This document shows positions 15,422 to 23,732 of a stretch of 34,023 nt of DNA, piece after piece. This stretch comes from Desulfomonile tiedjei (lineage in GTDB: Bacteria; Desulfobacterota; Desulfomonilia; Desulfomonilales; Desulfomonilaceae): assembly GCA_016212935.1 (NCBI GenBank), contig JACRDE010000044.1, forward strand, positions 1 through 34,023. The letters run 5' to 3'. Made by a program: the position numbers and the translations under genes. Numbering within the stretch: position 1 is the stretch's first letter; each line of letters begins with the position of its first letter. Under the pieces are notes generated by a model. It made no database searches, was not told where the DNA came from, and saw only the letters and a list, made by a program, of their open reading frames with translations.

Positions 15422-17743
15422 ATGAACAATTCCCACATGACAAACAGCTTTCGAAAGAGCCATACAACGACTTGTGCAGGGAAAAGGCTCTATCCCGGGT
15501 TGTTTTTTCGCGCCGTCATAGTCTCTGCGCTGCTACTGATTCTCGCGTCCAAGTCACACTCGCAAGACGCTCGTTCTCTTGACTCCGCAATTAGCAGCCC
15601 TTCAGGACAAAAGAGTATACTTCCGGGTGAATTGCCGATACAAATCTCATACGAACGCCTCTCGGTCAGCAAACAGGATAACACGTACACTGCCACGGGC
15701 AACGTCGCCTTAACGCAGGGGAATTTCCGCCTACGCGCCGACAGCATTGTGTACAGCGGAAATACGGGAGAACTGACAGCCTCGGGCAAGGTAATAGTGC
15801 GAATGGGCGGCGACGTACTGGAAGCGGACAAGCTCACTATAATGCTGAAATCGGCCACAGGGATCCTGTACGACGGGAAATTGCTTCTGACGCGTCACAA
15901 CATTTATCTGGAAGGCAAGAAGCTGGAGAAGACTGGGCCTTCCAGTTATCGAATAGACGAAGGGAGTTTCACAACCTGCGACGGTGCGATCCCGGACTGG
16001 AGAATCAGAGGTAAGGGCCTGGACGTAACCCTTGAAGGCTATGGAGTTCTCAAACACGGTTTTTTTTACATCAAGGACATCCCTGTATTCTATTTACCCT
16101 GGCTAGTATATCCGGCTAAACGGAAACGTCAGACCGGCTTCTTGATGCCGACTCTGGCGAACAGCAGCCTCAAGGGATTCGATGTACGGCTGCCGTTCTT
16201 TGTCGATATTTCGCCCAGCATAGACGCAACAATAGTACCACGAATCTGCACCCTCAGAGCCGCACAGGTAGGACTTGAATTCAGGTACTTCCCTAATGAG
16301 GACTTTCAAGGAAGATTCTACGGAGAATACACTCACGACTGGCGGTACGGTTCTCAGGCCAATCCCAAGAGTCACCGTTTCTACGTTACATGGAGGCACG
16401 AACAGGACATCGCGGCCCAACTTCGCCTCCAAGCAAATGCAAACTGGATATCAGACCGGGACTACTTCGAATTCTGGGGCGGTAAATTCGACAAACGACT
16501 CAGGGTTCGTTACCTGGAATCAAACGCAGTAGTGTACAAACAACTGAACAATTTCCTGTTCCAGGCCGAGGCAAGGCATTTTGACAATTTGGATCTTCCG
16601 GACAATGCGGTCACCGTTCAGAATCTTCCCACGGTGAGGGCCATCCTTTTCAATCAACAGATCCCTTATACACCTTTCTATTTGAGTTCAGATCTTGTCT
16701 ATAACCATTATTATGCCCCTCTTGCGAACAAGCAATGGATTGGCGGCCGTTTCCAGATGGATACCAGATTAAGTCTTCCCATTGCACTCGGACGTTATTT
16801 AAAAATTGAGCCTTCAATGACTTACTTTCCCAAAGCCTACCTTGCTGACTATTACCAGGGCGACAAGAGCGTCAGTTCCGTGAAAACCATTCGACCGGAC
16901 CTTTACCAGGTCAAGGCTGACGTGTTTACGGATTTGAGCGCAGTGTACGGCAGCGCTTTCGGCTTCCAGAGGATAAAGCATTCAATTCGGCCCCGTGTGG
17001 CATGGACGTACAGACCTTTCCCCAGCCGCCAGACCTACCCGTATTTCGACGATAGCGACAGAATAGACCAGGCTAGTCTGCTCACGGCGGAGATGAGGAG
17101 TGTCCTGACCGGAAGGTTAGGGCAGCAGGAATACCTCGACTTTTTGACTTTTATGATGTCTCAAGGCTATGATTTCTACACCTCCAGGTCAGCACTAGAT
17201 CCTTCGGGTGAAAGGCATCCCAGCGAAGGCTCCCACTGGACCAATACCAGGGCCGAACTCACCGTCAAACCGCATTCCGCTGTGGATTTCGGCGCTCAAA
17301 CCGAGTACGACCCGGTTTTCAATCGGGCGCGAAAGTACAGCCTGAATCTGGGACTCATGGATCACCGGGGCGATTTGATTCGAGTGTTGCATCAGTTCAC
17401 AGAGAGTGACAGGCGTGAAGATCTGAACCGTCAGACGAACGTGAACTTGCAAGTGAAGCTGACTTCAACCCTGGAATGCTTCTTTGAGAACCAGTTTACG
17501 CATCAGTTCAATTTCGCTTATTTCACCAGTTTCGGGCTAAATTACCATCCTCAATGCTGGAGCATTCTTCTCAGATATTCCGAGGTCAGGGAACAGGACC
17601 CAGTTAGCCAGAAGATAAAGGAACCGGATCAGACGGTCTTTATGACTCTTTCTTTGTACGGGCTGGGACAAGTCTATCGCTTCACCAGGGATTGGGGCGA
17701 GATATTGGGCCATTCAACTGAAGCGACCTCAGACATTCACTAG
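15422..17743 (+). CDS. lptD: LPS-assembly protein LptD
   Basis: Outer-membrane beta-barrel that inserts LPS into the outer leaflet. 773 residues, a usual length. The signal sequence is preceded by a basic N-terminus (about 25 residues) with a hydrophobic core (AVIVSALLLILA, ~31-42). The periplasmic OstA/LptA-like jellyroll is at ~75-200 (TYTATGNVALTQGNFRLRAD, LTASGKVIV, LEADKLTI). The barrel starts after IKDIPVFYLPWLVYP, the most diagnostic LptD stretch, followed by RQTGFLMPTL. Cys186 in the TTCDGAIPDW motif and Cys in ECFFENQ and HPQCWSILLRY near the C-terminus are candidates for the N- to C-terminal disulfides. It follows folC closely. Its presence shows an LPS-bearing outer membrane. Confidence 0.95.
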   Translation: MNNSHMTNSFRKSHTTTCAGKRLYPGLFFRAVIVSALLLILASKSHSQDARSLDSAISSPSGQKSILPGELPIQISYERLSVSKQDNTYTATGNVALTQGNFRLRADSIVYSGNTGELTASGKVIVRMGGDVLEADKLTIMLKSATGILYDGKLLLTRHNIYLEGKKLEKTGPSSYRIDEGSFTTCDGAIPDWRIRGKGLDVTLEGYGVLKHGFFYIKDIPVFYLPWLVYPAKRKRQTGFLMPTLANSSLKGFDVRLPFFVDISPSIDATIVPRICTLRAAQVGLEFRYFPNEDFQGRFYGEYTHDWRYGSQANPKSHRFYVTWRHEQDIAAQLRLQANANWISDRDYFEFWGGKFDKRLRVRYLESNAVVYKQLNNFLFQAEARHFDNLDLPDNAVTVQNLPTVRAILFNQQIPYTPFYLSSDLVYNHYYAPLANKQWIGGRFQMDTRLSLPIALGRYLKIEPSMTYFPKAYLADYYQGDKSVSSVKTIRPDLYQVKADVFTDLSAVYGSAFGFQRIKHSIRPRVAWTYRPFPSRQTYPYFDDSDRIDQASLLTAEMRSVLTGRLGQQEYLDFLTFMMSQGYDFYTSRSALDPSGERHPSEGSHWTNTRAELTVKPHSAVDFGAQTEYDPVFNRARKYSLNLGLMDHRGDLIRVLHQFTESDRREDLNRQTNVNLQVKLTSTLECFFENQFTHQFNFAYFTSFGLNYHPQCWSILLRYSEVREQDPVSQKIKEPDQTVFMTLSLYGLGQVYRFTRDWGEILGHSTEATSDIH

Positions 17744-18295
17744 AATCCGGAAGGGAAACCCTCTGAACGGATGAGCCTTTTTCATATCTCAACCTGGATA
17801 GACATCACTTCCGGGTGATGGTCTATGATAGTCACCAAGAATGCTCTCTGTTTCAATTCCGTACCCCCGACGGCCGGTGCCTTCAAATGTCAATCATGTA
17901 TTGCGCAAACCACATTCTTAAATGCGGAACGCTAGTCGCCAAAAAAGCATTCGAGCATTCTGGCAAAACTTCTGGTAATCGCTACGATTCGACACGGAGA
18001 CTCGTTCCAAATCATTTAGCAAGAATTGGTCGCAGGTTATGGAAACGAAACTTCACTTTACAGTGATTCTATGGTAAGTTCGCCGAATGTCATATAAAAA
18101 GAAAGGCTCTACCGTAAAAAGGGCCCTACACAATTGTAAGACTTCTTACCAGGCGAGTCAGGAATGCCAAAACCAGACATAGTCGAGCTAGAAGAAATTC
18201 TTACCAGAATCGCAGAAAAATGATCATGCTGGGAAATTTTCGTATGTCCCTTAGCTATGCGAATAGATGTCTGGTTTTCCCGGGAGTTTGACGGC
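17744..18295. other. 550-bp gap before the polysaccharide cluster
   Basis: AT-richer than its flanks. It holds a 19-codon frame at 18164-18223 (MPKPDIVELEEILTRIAEK), possibly the stub of a lost gene, and a small GTAAG/CTTAC inverted repeat near 18136-18149. No convincing promoter, terminator, RNA gene or JUMPstart-like element was found by eye. A longer plus-strand frame at 17815-18066 lacks any family signal. Confidence 0.4.
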
Positions 18296-19486
18296 ATGCC
18301 TCAGGCCTTGTTCTGTGCCAGTAACTGCTGGGAGAGTTTTGCTCACGTGGGATCCCACCATCTGGCCGTCGGACTTGCCCGGCACGGGTGGCGGGTGGCT
18401 TTTGTGAGCGATCCCGTGTCGCCGCTGCATCTCGTCGGCGGGTTGTCGCCAGAATTGAGGGCGCGCTTCGCACTCTGGGCTTCTGGCGGGCAATGGGTAC
18501 AGGAGAACATCTGGACGTGGCTGCCAGGCGTGCCTATCAGCCCGCACAACAAGCCGTTACTTCGCACCGAGGCAGTGCAACGTCACTGGTATCGATTGGC
18601 TGTGCCAAGCCTGATTTCCAGGATGCGCAAGGCTGGTTTTGATGGCTTCGACCTAGTATACGTGGACTCCTTGCCTCAGGCGTACTGGTGGCGAGGACTG
18701 AAATACTGCAAGTCTCTGTTCCGGATGGCCGATAATCCTGTCGGTTTTCTCAAGCATACTCCTGCGGCCCAATCGGCCTTGAGTAACCTTGTTGCTCATG
18801 TTGACATTGTGGCCTACACCGCAGAAAACCTGGGCCCTCTGGTGGACGCTCTTGGGGCGAAACAAACACTCTTCCTGCCCAACGGAGTAGACTACGATCA
18901 CTTTGCCATTCCAGCGCCACGGCCGGCCGAATACGAGGGTTTAGGCTCCATAGTGCTATACATGGGAACCATCGAGGAGTGGTTCAATTTCGAATGGGTC
19001 CGCCATGCAGCTCGTGCGCTTCCCGGCCACACCTTCGTTCTTGTGGGGTCTGACTCATTGGCCCGGCAGCGTCTAGGGAATCTGCCCAATGTGCGCATTC
19101 TGGGGCCCAGGCCGTTCTCGGCACTGCCGGCATATGTGCAGCATGCCTCCGTGGGAATCATTCCATTTGACGTGAGTAACTGCGGAGCCTTGGTACACGC
19201 AGTGAATCCCATCAAACTTTATGAATATATGGCAGCCGGACTGCCTGTTGTGAGCACGCGTTGGGACCTATTAGAGCAGCTGCAATCACCGGCTGTGTTA
19301 GTGGACGATGCCGAGTGTTTTGTGAACGCCATTGCAGCAGCACCCAAGCCCCCTCTCCCTGAAAGCCGGGCATTCGCTTCCGGTTGCATCTGGGAAAAAA
19401 GGGTGGATACTCTCTTGCGAGCACTCCGTCTGGAAGATCCGGATGGTTTTTGTAGGACTGATTCCCTCGCAGAGCCTCGGCAGTAA
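18296..19486 (+). CDS. Glycosyltransferase, GT-B fold (GT4/GT1-like)
   Basis: 396 residues from ATG 18296 (GGGAG 9 nt upstream); an earlier ATG at 18257 has no ribosome site and adds residues that do not fit the fold. N-terminal Rossmann half: ESFAHVGSHHLAVGLARHGW then VAFVSDP. C-terminal half: LPNGVDYDHF, IVLYMGTIEEWFN, VRILGPRPFSALPAYVQHAS and the nucleotide-sugar region HAVNPIKLYEYMAAGLPVVS with its Glu. This is the pattern of retaining GT4 enzymes in O-antigen and exopolysaccharide clusters. It opens the cluster; the acceptor and donor sugars cannot be told. Confidence 0.88.
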   Translation: MPQALFCASNCWESFAHVGSHHLAVGLARHGWRVAFVSDPVSPLHLVGGLSPELRARFALWASGGQWVQENIWTWLPGVPISPHNKPLLRTEAVQRHWYRLAVPSLISRMRKAGFDGFDLVYVDSLPQAYWWRGLKYCKSLFRMADNPVGFLKHTPAAQSALSNLVAHVDIVAYTAENLGPLVDALGAKQTLFLPNGVDYDHFAIPAPRPAEYEGLGSIVLYMGTIEEWFNFEWVRHAARALPGHTFVLVGSDSLARQRLGNLPNVRILGPRPFSALPAYVQHASVGIIPFDVSNCGALVHAVNPIKLYEYMAAGLPVVSTRWDLLEQLQSPAVLVDDAECFVNAIAAAPKPPLPESRAFASGCIWEKRVDTLLRALRLEDPDGFCRTDSLAEPRQ

Positions 19487-19516
19487 AAGGGAGACGTTAT
19501 AATCTTTAAAGATTCC

Positions 19517-21145
19517 ATGTCTACACTCATTCTGATCTACCATGCCGATACCGTCGATCGTGAGTGCTTGGCCACTCACGCCGGAGACGAAATGGCCAGC
19601 GCCCAGGCCGTCTTTCCGGATACGGTCCGACAGTGGGTAAAGGATCGCTCCATCCTGCGCAAATGGCGGGCTTGGGATACAGTGCTTCTCTACACCCACG
19701 ACAGAAGTGTGGCTCCTGACCCGATGCGGGCCGCATGGGCCGCTCGGTGGCTGGGAAAACGCACCTTTATAGCCGATGCGCAATCCCCTCCAGTTCCCCT
19801 GAATGTCGTTGAGCTTGCGGCTATCAGCGGACGTTATCTGAGCGATTCTCTGCGGGCGCAGCGCTGGCTCAAACAGTTGGATGTGGATTTGCAGAGATTT
19901 GAGGGATTGTTGGCATCGTCGTCCAGGTCCCCTGTCTTGGATATCTCTCATCCCGTGGCGTATCTGCGCACCGACCTCATTGTTCATCTAAAAGCCGGCG
20001 GCTCAGTCGGGCACATTGCTGGTGTGCTCAACAACCTGGAGCGTTTCACTGGAGCCACTCCCATTTTCTTCACAGCGGATTCTCTGCCCACCATAGCCCA
20101 TCACATAGAAACACATCACATTCGGCCTACCAGCCAGGATCGGTGGATGCTGCGAGGCATGGCTGCCTCGGTCTTCAGCTCATATTATAGTCGGCAAGTC
20201 ATGCGGCTTGTGGCTGGGCGAAAAATATCTTTCATTTACCAGCGTCATTGCCTGGACAACTGGAGCGGCGCAGAACTTGCCCTGACGCACGATATTCCGT
20301 TTGTGCTGGAATACAACGGCTCTGAAGTTTGGGTGGCCCGCAACTGGGGGAGGCCTGTCAAGCACGAAGCCGTTTCCTTACGCGTGGAAGAGCTGGCTCT
20401 CCGAACTGCCGATTGTATTGTGGTGGTCAGCCAACCGCTCAAAGAAGAATTGACAGGAAGAGGCATTCAGGCGGAAAAGGTCCTCGTCAATCCCAATGGA
20501 GTGAATCCGGACGTCTACCACCCTGGTGTGGACGGCTCAGCGGTGCGGGGCAAGTTCGATCTGGAGGGCAGACTGGTCATAGGGTTCATTGGAACCTTTG
20601 GCAAATGGCATGGGGCCGAAAAGTTAGCCGAAGCTTTTGCCTTCCTTATTAAGCGCCGCCCGGACCTGCGTCAGAACACACGTCTTTTCTATATCGGTGA
20701 TGGAGTGATGCGCTCGGCCACGGAAGAAATCCTGGAACGCGGCGGAGTCCGTGATTTGGCCGTTTTCGCGGGCACCGTGTCCCAGACCGAGGGCCCGAGC
20801 CACTTAGCATCATGCGACATCCTTGCGGCCCCACACGTGCCCAATGTTGACGGCAGCAAATTCTTCGGATCTCCCACCAAGCTTTTTGAATACATGGCCA
20901 TGGGCAAGGCGATTGCAGCCTCTGCCCTCGAGCAGATGGATGAAGTTCTGGATGACGGTGTAACTGCCCTGAAGGCCGTTCCGGGTGATGCCAACGATCT
21001 GGCACTCATTCTTGAACGCCTCACGCGTGATGAAGCTCTACGCGCTCGTCTGGGGGCCGCCGCTCGTAAGGCTGCTGTGGAGCGGCATTCCTGGCGCGAG
21101 CACACACGCAGGATCGTAGAATTTCTCAAGGGGCGTTGTGCGTGA
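19517..21145 (+). CDS. GT4 glycosyltransferase with extra N-terminal domain
   Basis: 542 residues, about 150 longer than usual GT4 enzymes. Residues 1-~160 form an unassigned domain (MSTLILIYHADTVDRECLAT; also DTVLLYTHDRSVAPDP). Then a GT-B core: HLKAGGSVGHIAGVLNNLER, FVLEYNGSEVWVARNWG, NPNGVNPDVYHP, VIGFIGTFGKWHG, and the donor-binding SPTKLFEYMAMGKAIAAS with E (EYMAMG). It lies 30 nt after the first glycosyltransferase and its TGA overlaps the next GTG (GTGA). The N-terminal part could be a second acceptor-binding or regulatory domain. The core call is firm; specificity is unknown. Confidence 0.9.
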   Translation: MSTLILIYHADTVDRECLATHAGDEMASAQAVFPDTVRQWVKDRSILRKWRAWDTVLLYTHDRSVAPDPMRAAWAARWLGKRTFIADAQSPPVPLNVVELAAISGRYLSDSLRAQRWLKQLDVDLQRFEGLLASSSRSPVLDISHPVAYLRTDLIVHLKAGGSVGHIAGVLNNLERFTGATPIFFTADSLPTIAHHIETHHIRPTSQDRWMLRGMAASVFSSYYSRQVMRLVAGRKISFIYQRHCLDNWSGAELALTHDIPFVLEYNGSEVWVARNWGRPVKHEAVSLRVEELALRTADCIVVVSQPLKEELTGRGIQAEKVLVNPNGVNPDVYHPGVDGSAVRGKFDLEGRLVIGFIGTFGKWHGAEKLAEAFAFLIKRRPDLRQNTRLFYIGDGVMRSATEEILERGGVRDLAVFAGTVSQTEGPSHLASCDILAAPHVPNVDGSKFFGSPTKLFEYMAMGKAIAASALEQMDEVLDDGVTALKAVPGDANDLALILERLTRDEALRARLGAAARKAAVERHSWREHTRRIVEFLKGRCA

Positions 21146-23367
21146 ACGTCCTGCACAGACTTTTCTACTACGGTCGCAAGGCCGTGACCTTGCCACCCAA
21201 GGTGATAGTCCAAAAAATCTTGCACAAGACCCGCTCTGCCGCCTTGAATGCCTGGCAACGCTGGCGCGACATGAGCACGCCTACTTCATGCACGGCGGCA
21301 CGTTTCGGAACGCGTCCCCTGGTGCCGGCAGCGTCCCTGGACCTCTCCGATATTGCGTTGCAGAATTTGCCTGAAATAGCCAACTTTTATATGGAACACC
21401 GGTTTGACCTCCTGGGGTCGGGCTGGGTACGCTGGGGTTACGCCGACCCTTCCCCTGGTCTGGAAGGGCACAGTTACGGCATGTGCCTGAAAGGCAACCC
21501 ACTGTCCGCTCTACGCCCGGCACACCGCGAGGAGGCCCGCCGCATCTGGGCTCTCATCGGCGACCCAAACTATCGGCCCATCGACTGGCAGAAAGATGTA
21601 AAATCGGGGTTCCGCTTTGACGAGGCTCGCTGGTATCGTGACCAGCCCATCGGGACGCATCCCGGCGTAGACATCAAGATGCCATGGGAGATAGGGCGCT
21701 TGCAGCATCTCCCTCAAATGGCCTTGGCTGCCGCTATTGTGCGCGAGAAGAATCCGGAGATGACTCGAGCACTCGCCAGCGAGTTCCGATGCCAAGTGTT
21801 GGATTTTCTAGCGATGAATCCTCCTCGTATGGGCAGCCAATGGACCTGCACCATGGATGTTAGCATCCGGGCTGCCAACCTTGTGCTGGCCTACGACCTC
21901 TTCAGTCAGTTGGAATGCCCGAACCAAATTGATGATATTTTCCAAGCCGAACTGGCCCAAGCCTTGCGCCGCCACGGGCAGCATATCGCTGCGAATCTGG
22001 AGTGGAGTGAAACGCTAACGTCCAACCACTATCTGGCGAATATCTGCGGCATACTGTTTGTGGCTACAGCCCTCGAGGCCACGCCGGAAACCGACGCATG
22101 GCTGGCCTTTGCCGTACACGAACTGGAGACAGAGTTCTTCAAACAATTCTACCCGGATGGCGTCAACTTTGAAGCATCCACGAGCTACCATCGTCTGAGT
22201 CTGGAAATGGTGGCTTTTTCCACGGCACTGCTGCTTGGTTTGCCTCAGGAGCGCCTATATGCCTTGGTCGCTCCGGACAACCGTCATCTTCCCGCACAGT
22301 CGTGTTTGGCAAGGGACTGGACTGCAAGGGCCCATGCCGCCGCCCAAGCAGCTGATACGGCTCTCTTGCTACGAAATGGCTTTTTGGAGCGACTGGCTCG
22401 CGCTGCCTACTTCACAGTGAGTATTACGAAGCACAGCGGAGAGGTTCCGCAAATCGGTGATAACGACTCGGGCCGCTTTTTCCGGCTCACTCCGCTTGGA
22501 GAATGGATGACGCCCGAGCAAGCGGAGGCTTGCTACGAAAACCTGAGAGATTACACCGCACTCATCTCTCCATATAGGAGCAGTGGGGAGCGCTATTTTG
22601 ACGATAATTTGCTCAAACACCACGCTGTGATCGGGGCAGTAGCGGGGATCATAGATCTGCCGTCCCTTTGCTCTGGCTGTTCCCTGGAAAAAAGCATGTG
22701 TGCGGCCCTGGCAAGCGGCAGGCGCTTTGAGCGCGATATCACACCGCTGTCGCCAGTGCTGCGTGCGGCCCTTCCCCTTCCCATGCACAGAATCGAAAGC
22801 ACGATCTATGAGGACTCGGGCACGTCGATGCCACCTCTGACCGAAGAAGGCGCTTGGACGCATTACCCGGACGCGGGAATTCACGTCTACCGTTCCTGCC
22901 GGGTCCATCTGACTGTTAGTGCTGGGCCCAATGGACAGAACGGCAATGGCGGACATGCGCACAACGATAAGTTGGCATTCGAATTGCAAGTGGATGGTGT
23001 GGATCTTGTGCGCGATCCAGGGACGTATTTGTACACGGCCTCAGTAGCACAGCGCAATCTTTACCGATCCAGCGCCGCACACAATGCTCCCTGCCCAACC
23101 GACCATGAGCAGAATCGCTGGGAGCCTGGCCCATTGGGCCTGTTCTGGATGTACGAAGACAGTTCGGCCTGGATCTCCGGCGTTTCGGGCGGGGTCATCA
23201 CCCTTGACCTTCGCCTGCCTGAAGGGTATATTGCTCGGCGGCTTGCAGTCGAAGATCGACGAGTGACAGTGCAGGTTTTCGCTGACTGGCCTGACTTGCA
23301 AGCAAGTCAGCGCATACCCTTTTCCAATGGCTATGGCAGAAAACTGGTCGGGGTAAGCAATTGGTGA
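21142..23367 (+). CDS. Heparinase II/III family protein
   Basis: 741 residues from GTG 21142 (AAGGGG upstream, start overlapping the previous stop). The N-terminal alpha/alpha toroid has SNHYLANICGILFVATAL and FYPDGVNFEASTSYHRLSLE, typical of heparinase II/III-like proteins. The C-terminal beta-sandwich has GNGGHAHNDKLAFELQVDG and RDPGTYLYTAS followed by SSAAHNAP, with the conserved His and Asn residues. The family includes lyases of uronic-acid polysaccharides. Within surface-polysaccharide clusters, as here, such proteins usually lack a signal peptide and their exact role (trimming or biosynthesis) is unsettled; none is seen here. Its stop overlaps the start of a truncated GT2 gene. Confidence 0.9.
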   Translation: MNVLHRLFYYGRKAVTLPPKVIVQKILHKTRSAALNAWQRWRDMSTPTSCTAARFGTRPLVPAASLDLSDIALQNLPEIANFYMEHRFDLLGSGWVRWGYADPSPGLEGHSYGMCLKGNPLSALRPAHREEARRIWALIGDPNYRPIDWQKDVKSGFRFDEARWYRDQPIGTHPGVDIKMPWEIGRLQHLPQMALAAAIVREKNPEMTRALASEFRCQVLDFLAMNPPRMGSQWTCTMDVSIRAANLVLAYDLFSQLECPNQIDDIFQAELAQALRRHGQHIAANLEWSETLTSNHYLANICGILFVATALEATPETDAWLAFAVHELETEFFKQFYPDGVNFEASTSYHRLSLEMVAFSTALLLGLPQERLYALVAPDNRHLPAQSCLARDWTARAHAAAQAADTALLLRNGFLERLARAAYFTVSITKHSGEVPQIGDNDSGRFFRLTPLGEWMTPEQAEACYENLRDYTALISPYRSSGERYFDDNLLKHHAVIGAVAGIIDLPSLCSGCSLEKSMCAALASGRRFERDITPLSPVLRAALPLPMHRIESTIYEDSGTSMPPLTEEGAWTHYPDAGIHVYRSCRVHLTVSAGPNGQNGNGGHAHNDKLAFELQVDGVDLVRDPGTYLYTASVAQRNLYRSSAAHNAPCPTDHEQNRWEPGPLGLFWMYEDSSAWISGVSGGVITLDLRLPEGYIARRLAVEDRRVTVQVFADWPDLQASQRIPFSNGYGRKLVGVSNW

Positions 23368-23732
23368 ACCGATCCGGCCTCACTCTGGCGATTGTACTAC
23401 CATGCTGCAATGAAGAGGCAATGCTGCCAAGCCAGTTTGTAGCTATTTCGGAACTGCTGGAGCCACTCAAACAGCAGGGCCGTATTGCCCAAAAGAATTT
23501 TGTCTTTTATGTGGATGATGGAAGCAAGGACGCTACCTGGCGGTTGTTGGTCGGACAGGCTGGCGTAGGCCTCAATAAAGACTACTGCTACGCCAATATC
23601 GTAATCCTAGTCGTGAGGCGTTGCCGGGTCCAGGCCTTCGTCGTAGCAGTGGTGCTTCACAAAAAAGTCATTGAAGGCTGCGGATTATTCCGGCAGCAAG
23701 CTAATCAGGAAAAACCATGTTGCAGGTATTGA
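23364..23732 (+). pseudogene. Truncated GT2 (dolichol-phosphate-mannose-synthase-like) glycosyltransferase
   Basis: The start GTG (23364) overlaps the heparinase stop as a normal coupled gene. The first ~60 residues are a clean GT2 N-terminus: LAIVLPCCNEEAMLP and FVFYVDDGSKDATWRLL (first metal-binding DD). At about nt 23550 the homology ends, before the RNFGHQ segment and the DXD-containing part, and the frame runs on as unrelated sequence to 23732, overlapping the next start. The family normally has 240-330 residues, so this is a 3'-deleted pseudogene. The following ~140 nt read on the minus strand as part of another protein (KHHCYDEGLDPATPHD, a stop, DYDIGVAVVFIEAYASL), which I cannot name. 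Confidence 0.75.

Noticed and set aside
17815-18066. 83-codon plus-strand frame in the gap before the polysaccharide cluster
   Set aside because: No ribosome site, no family match by eye, mixed composition.
22369-22989. 206-codon minus-strand open frame inside the heparinase II/III gene
   Set aside because: Antisense shadow in GC-rich codons; no recognisable motifs.
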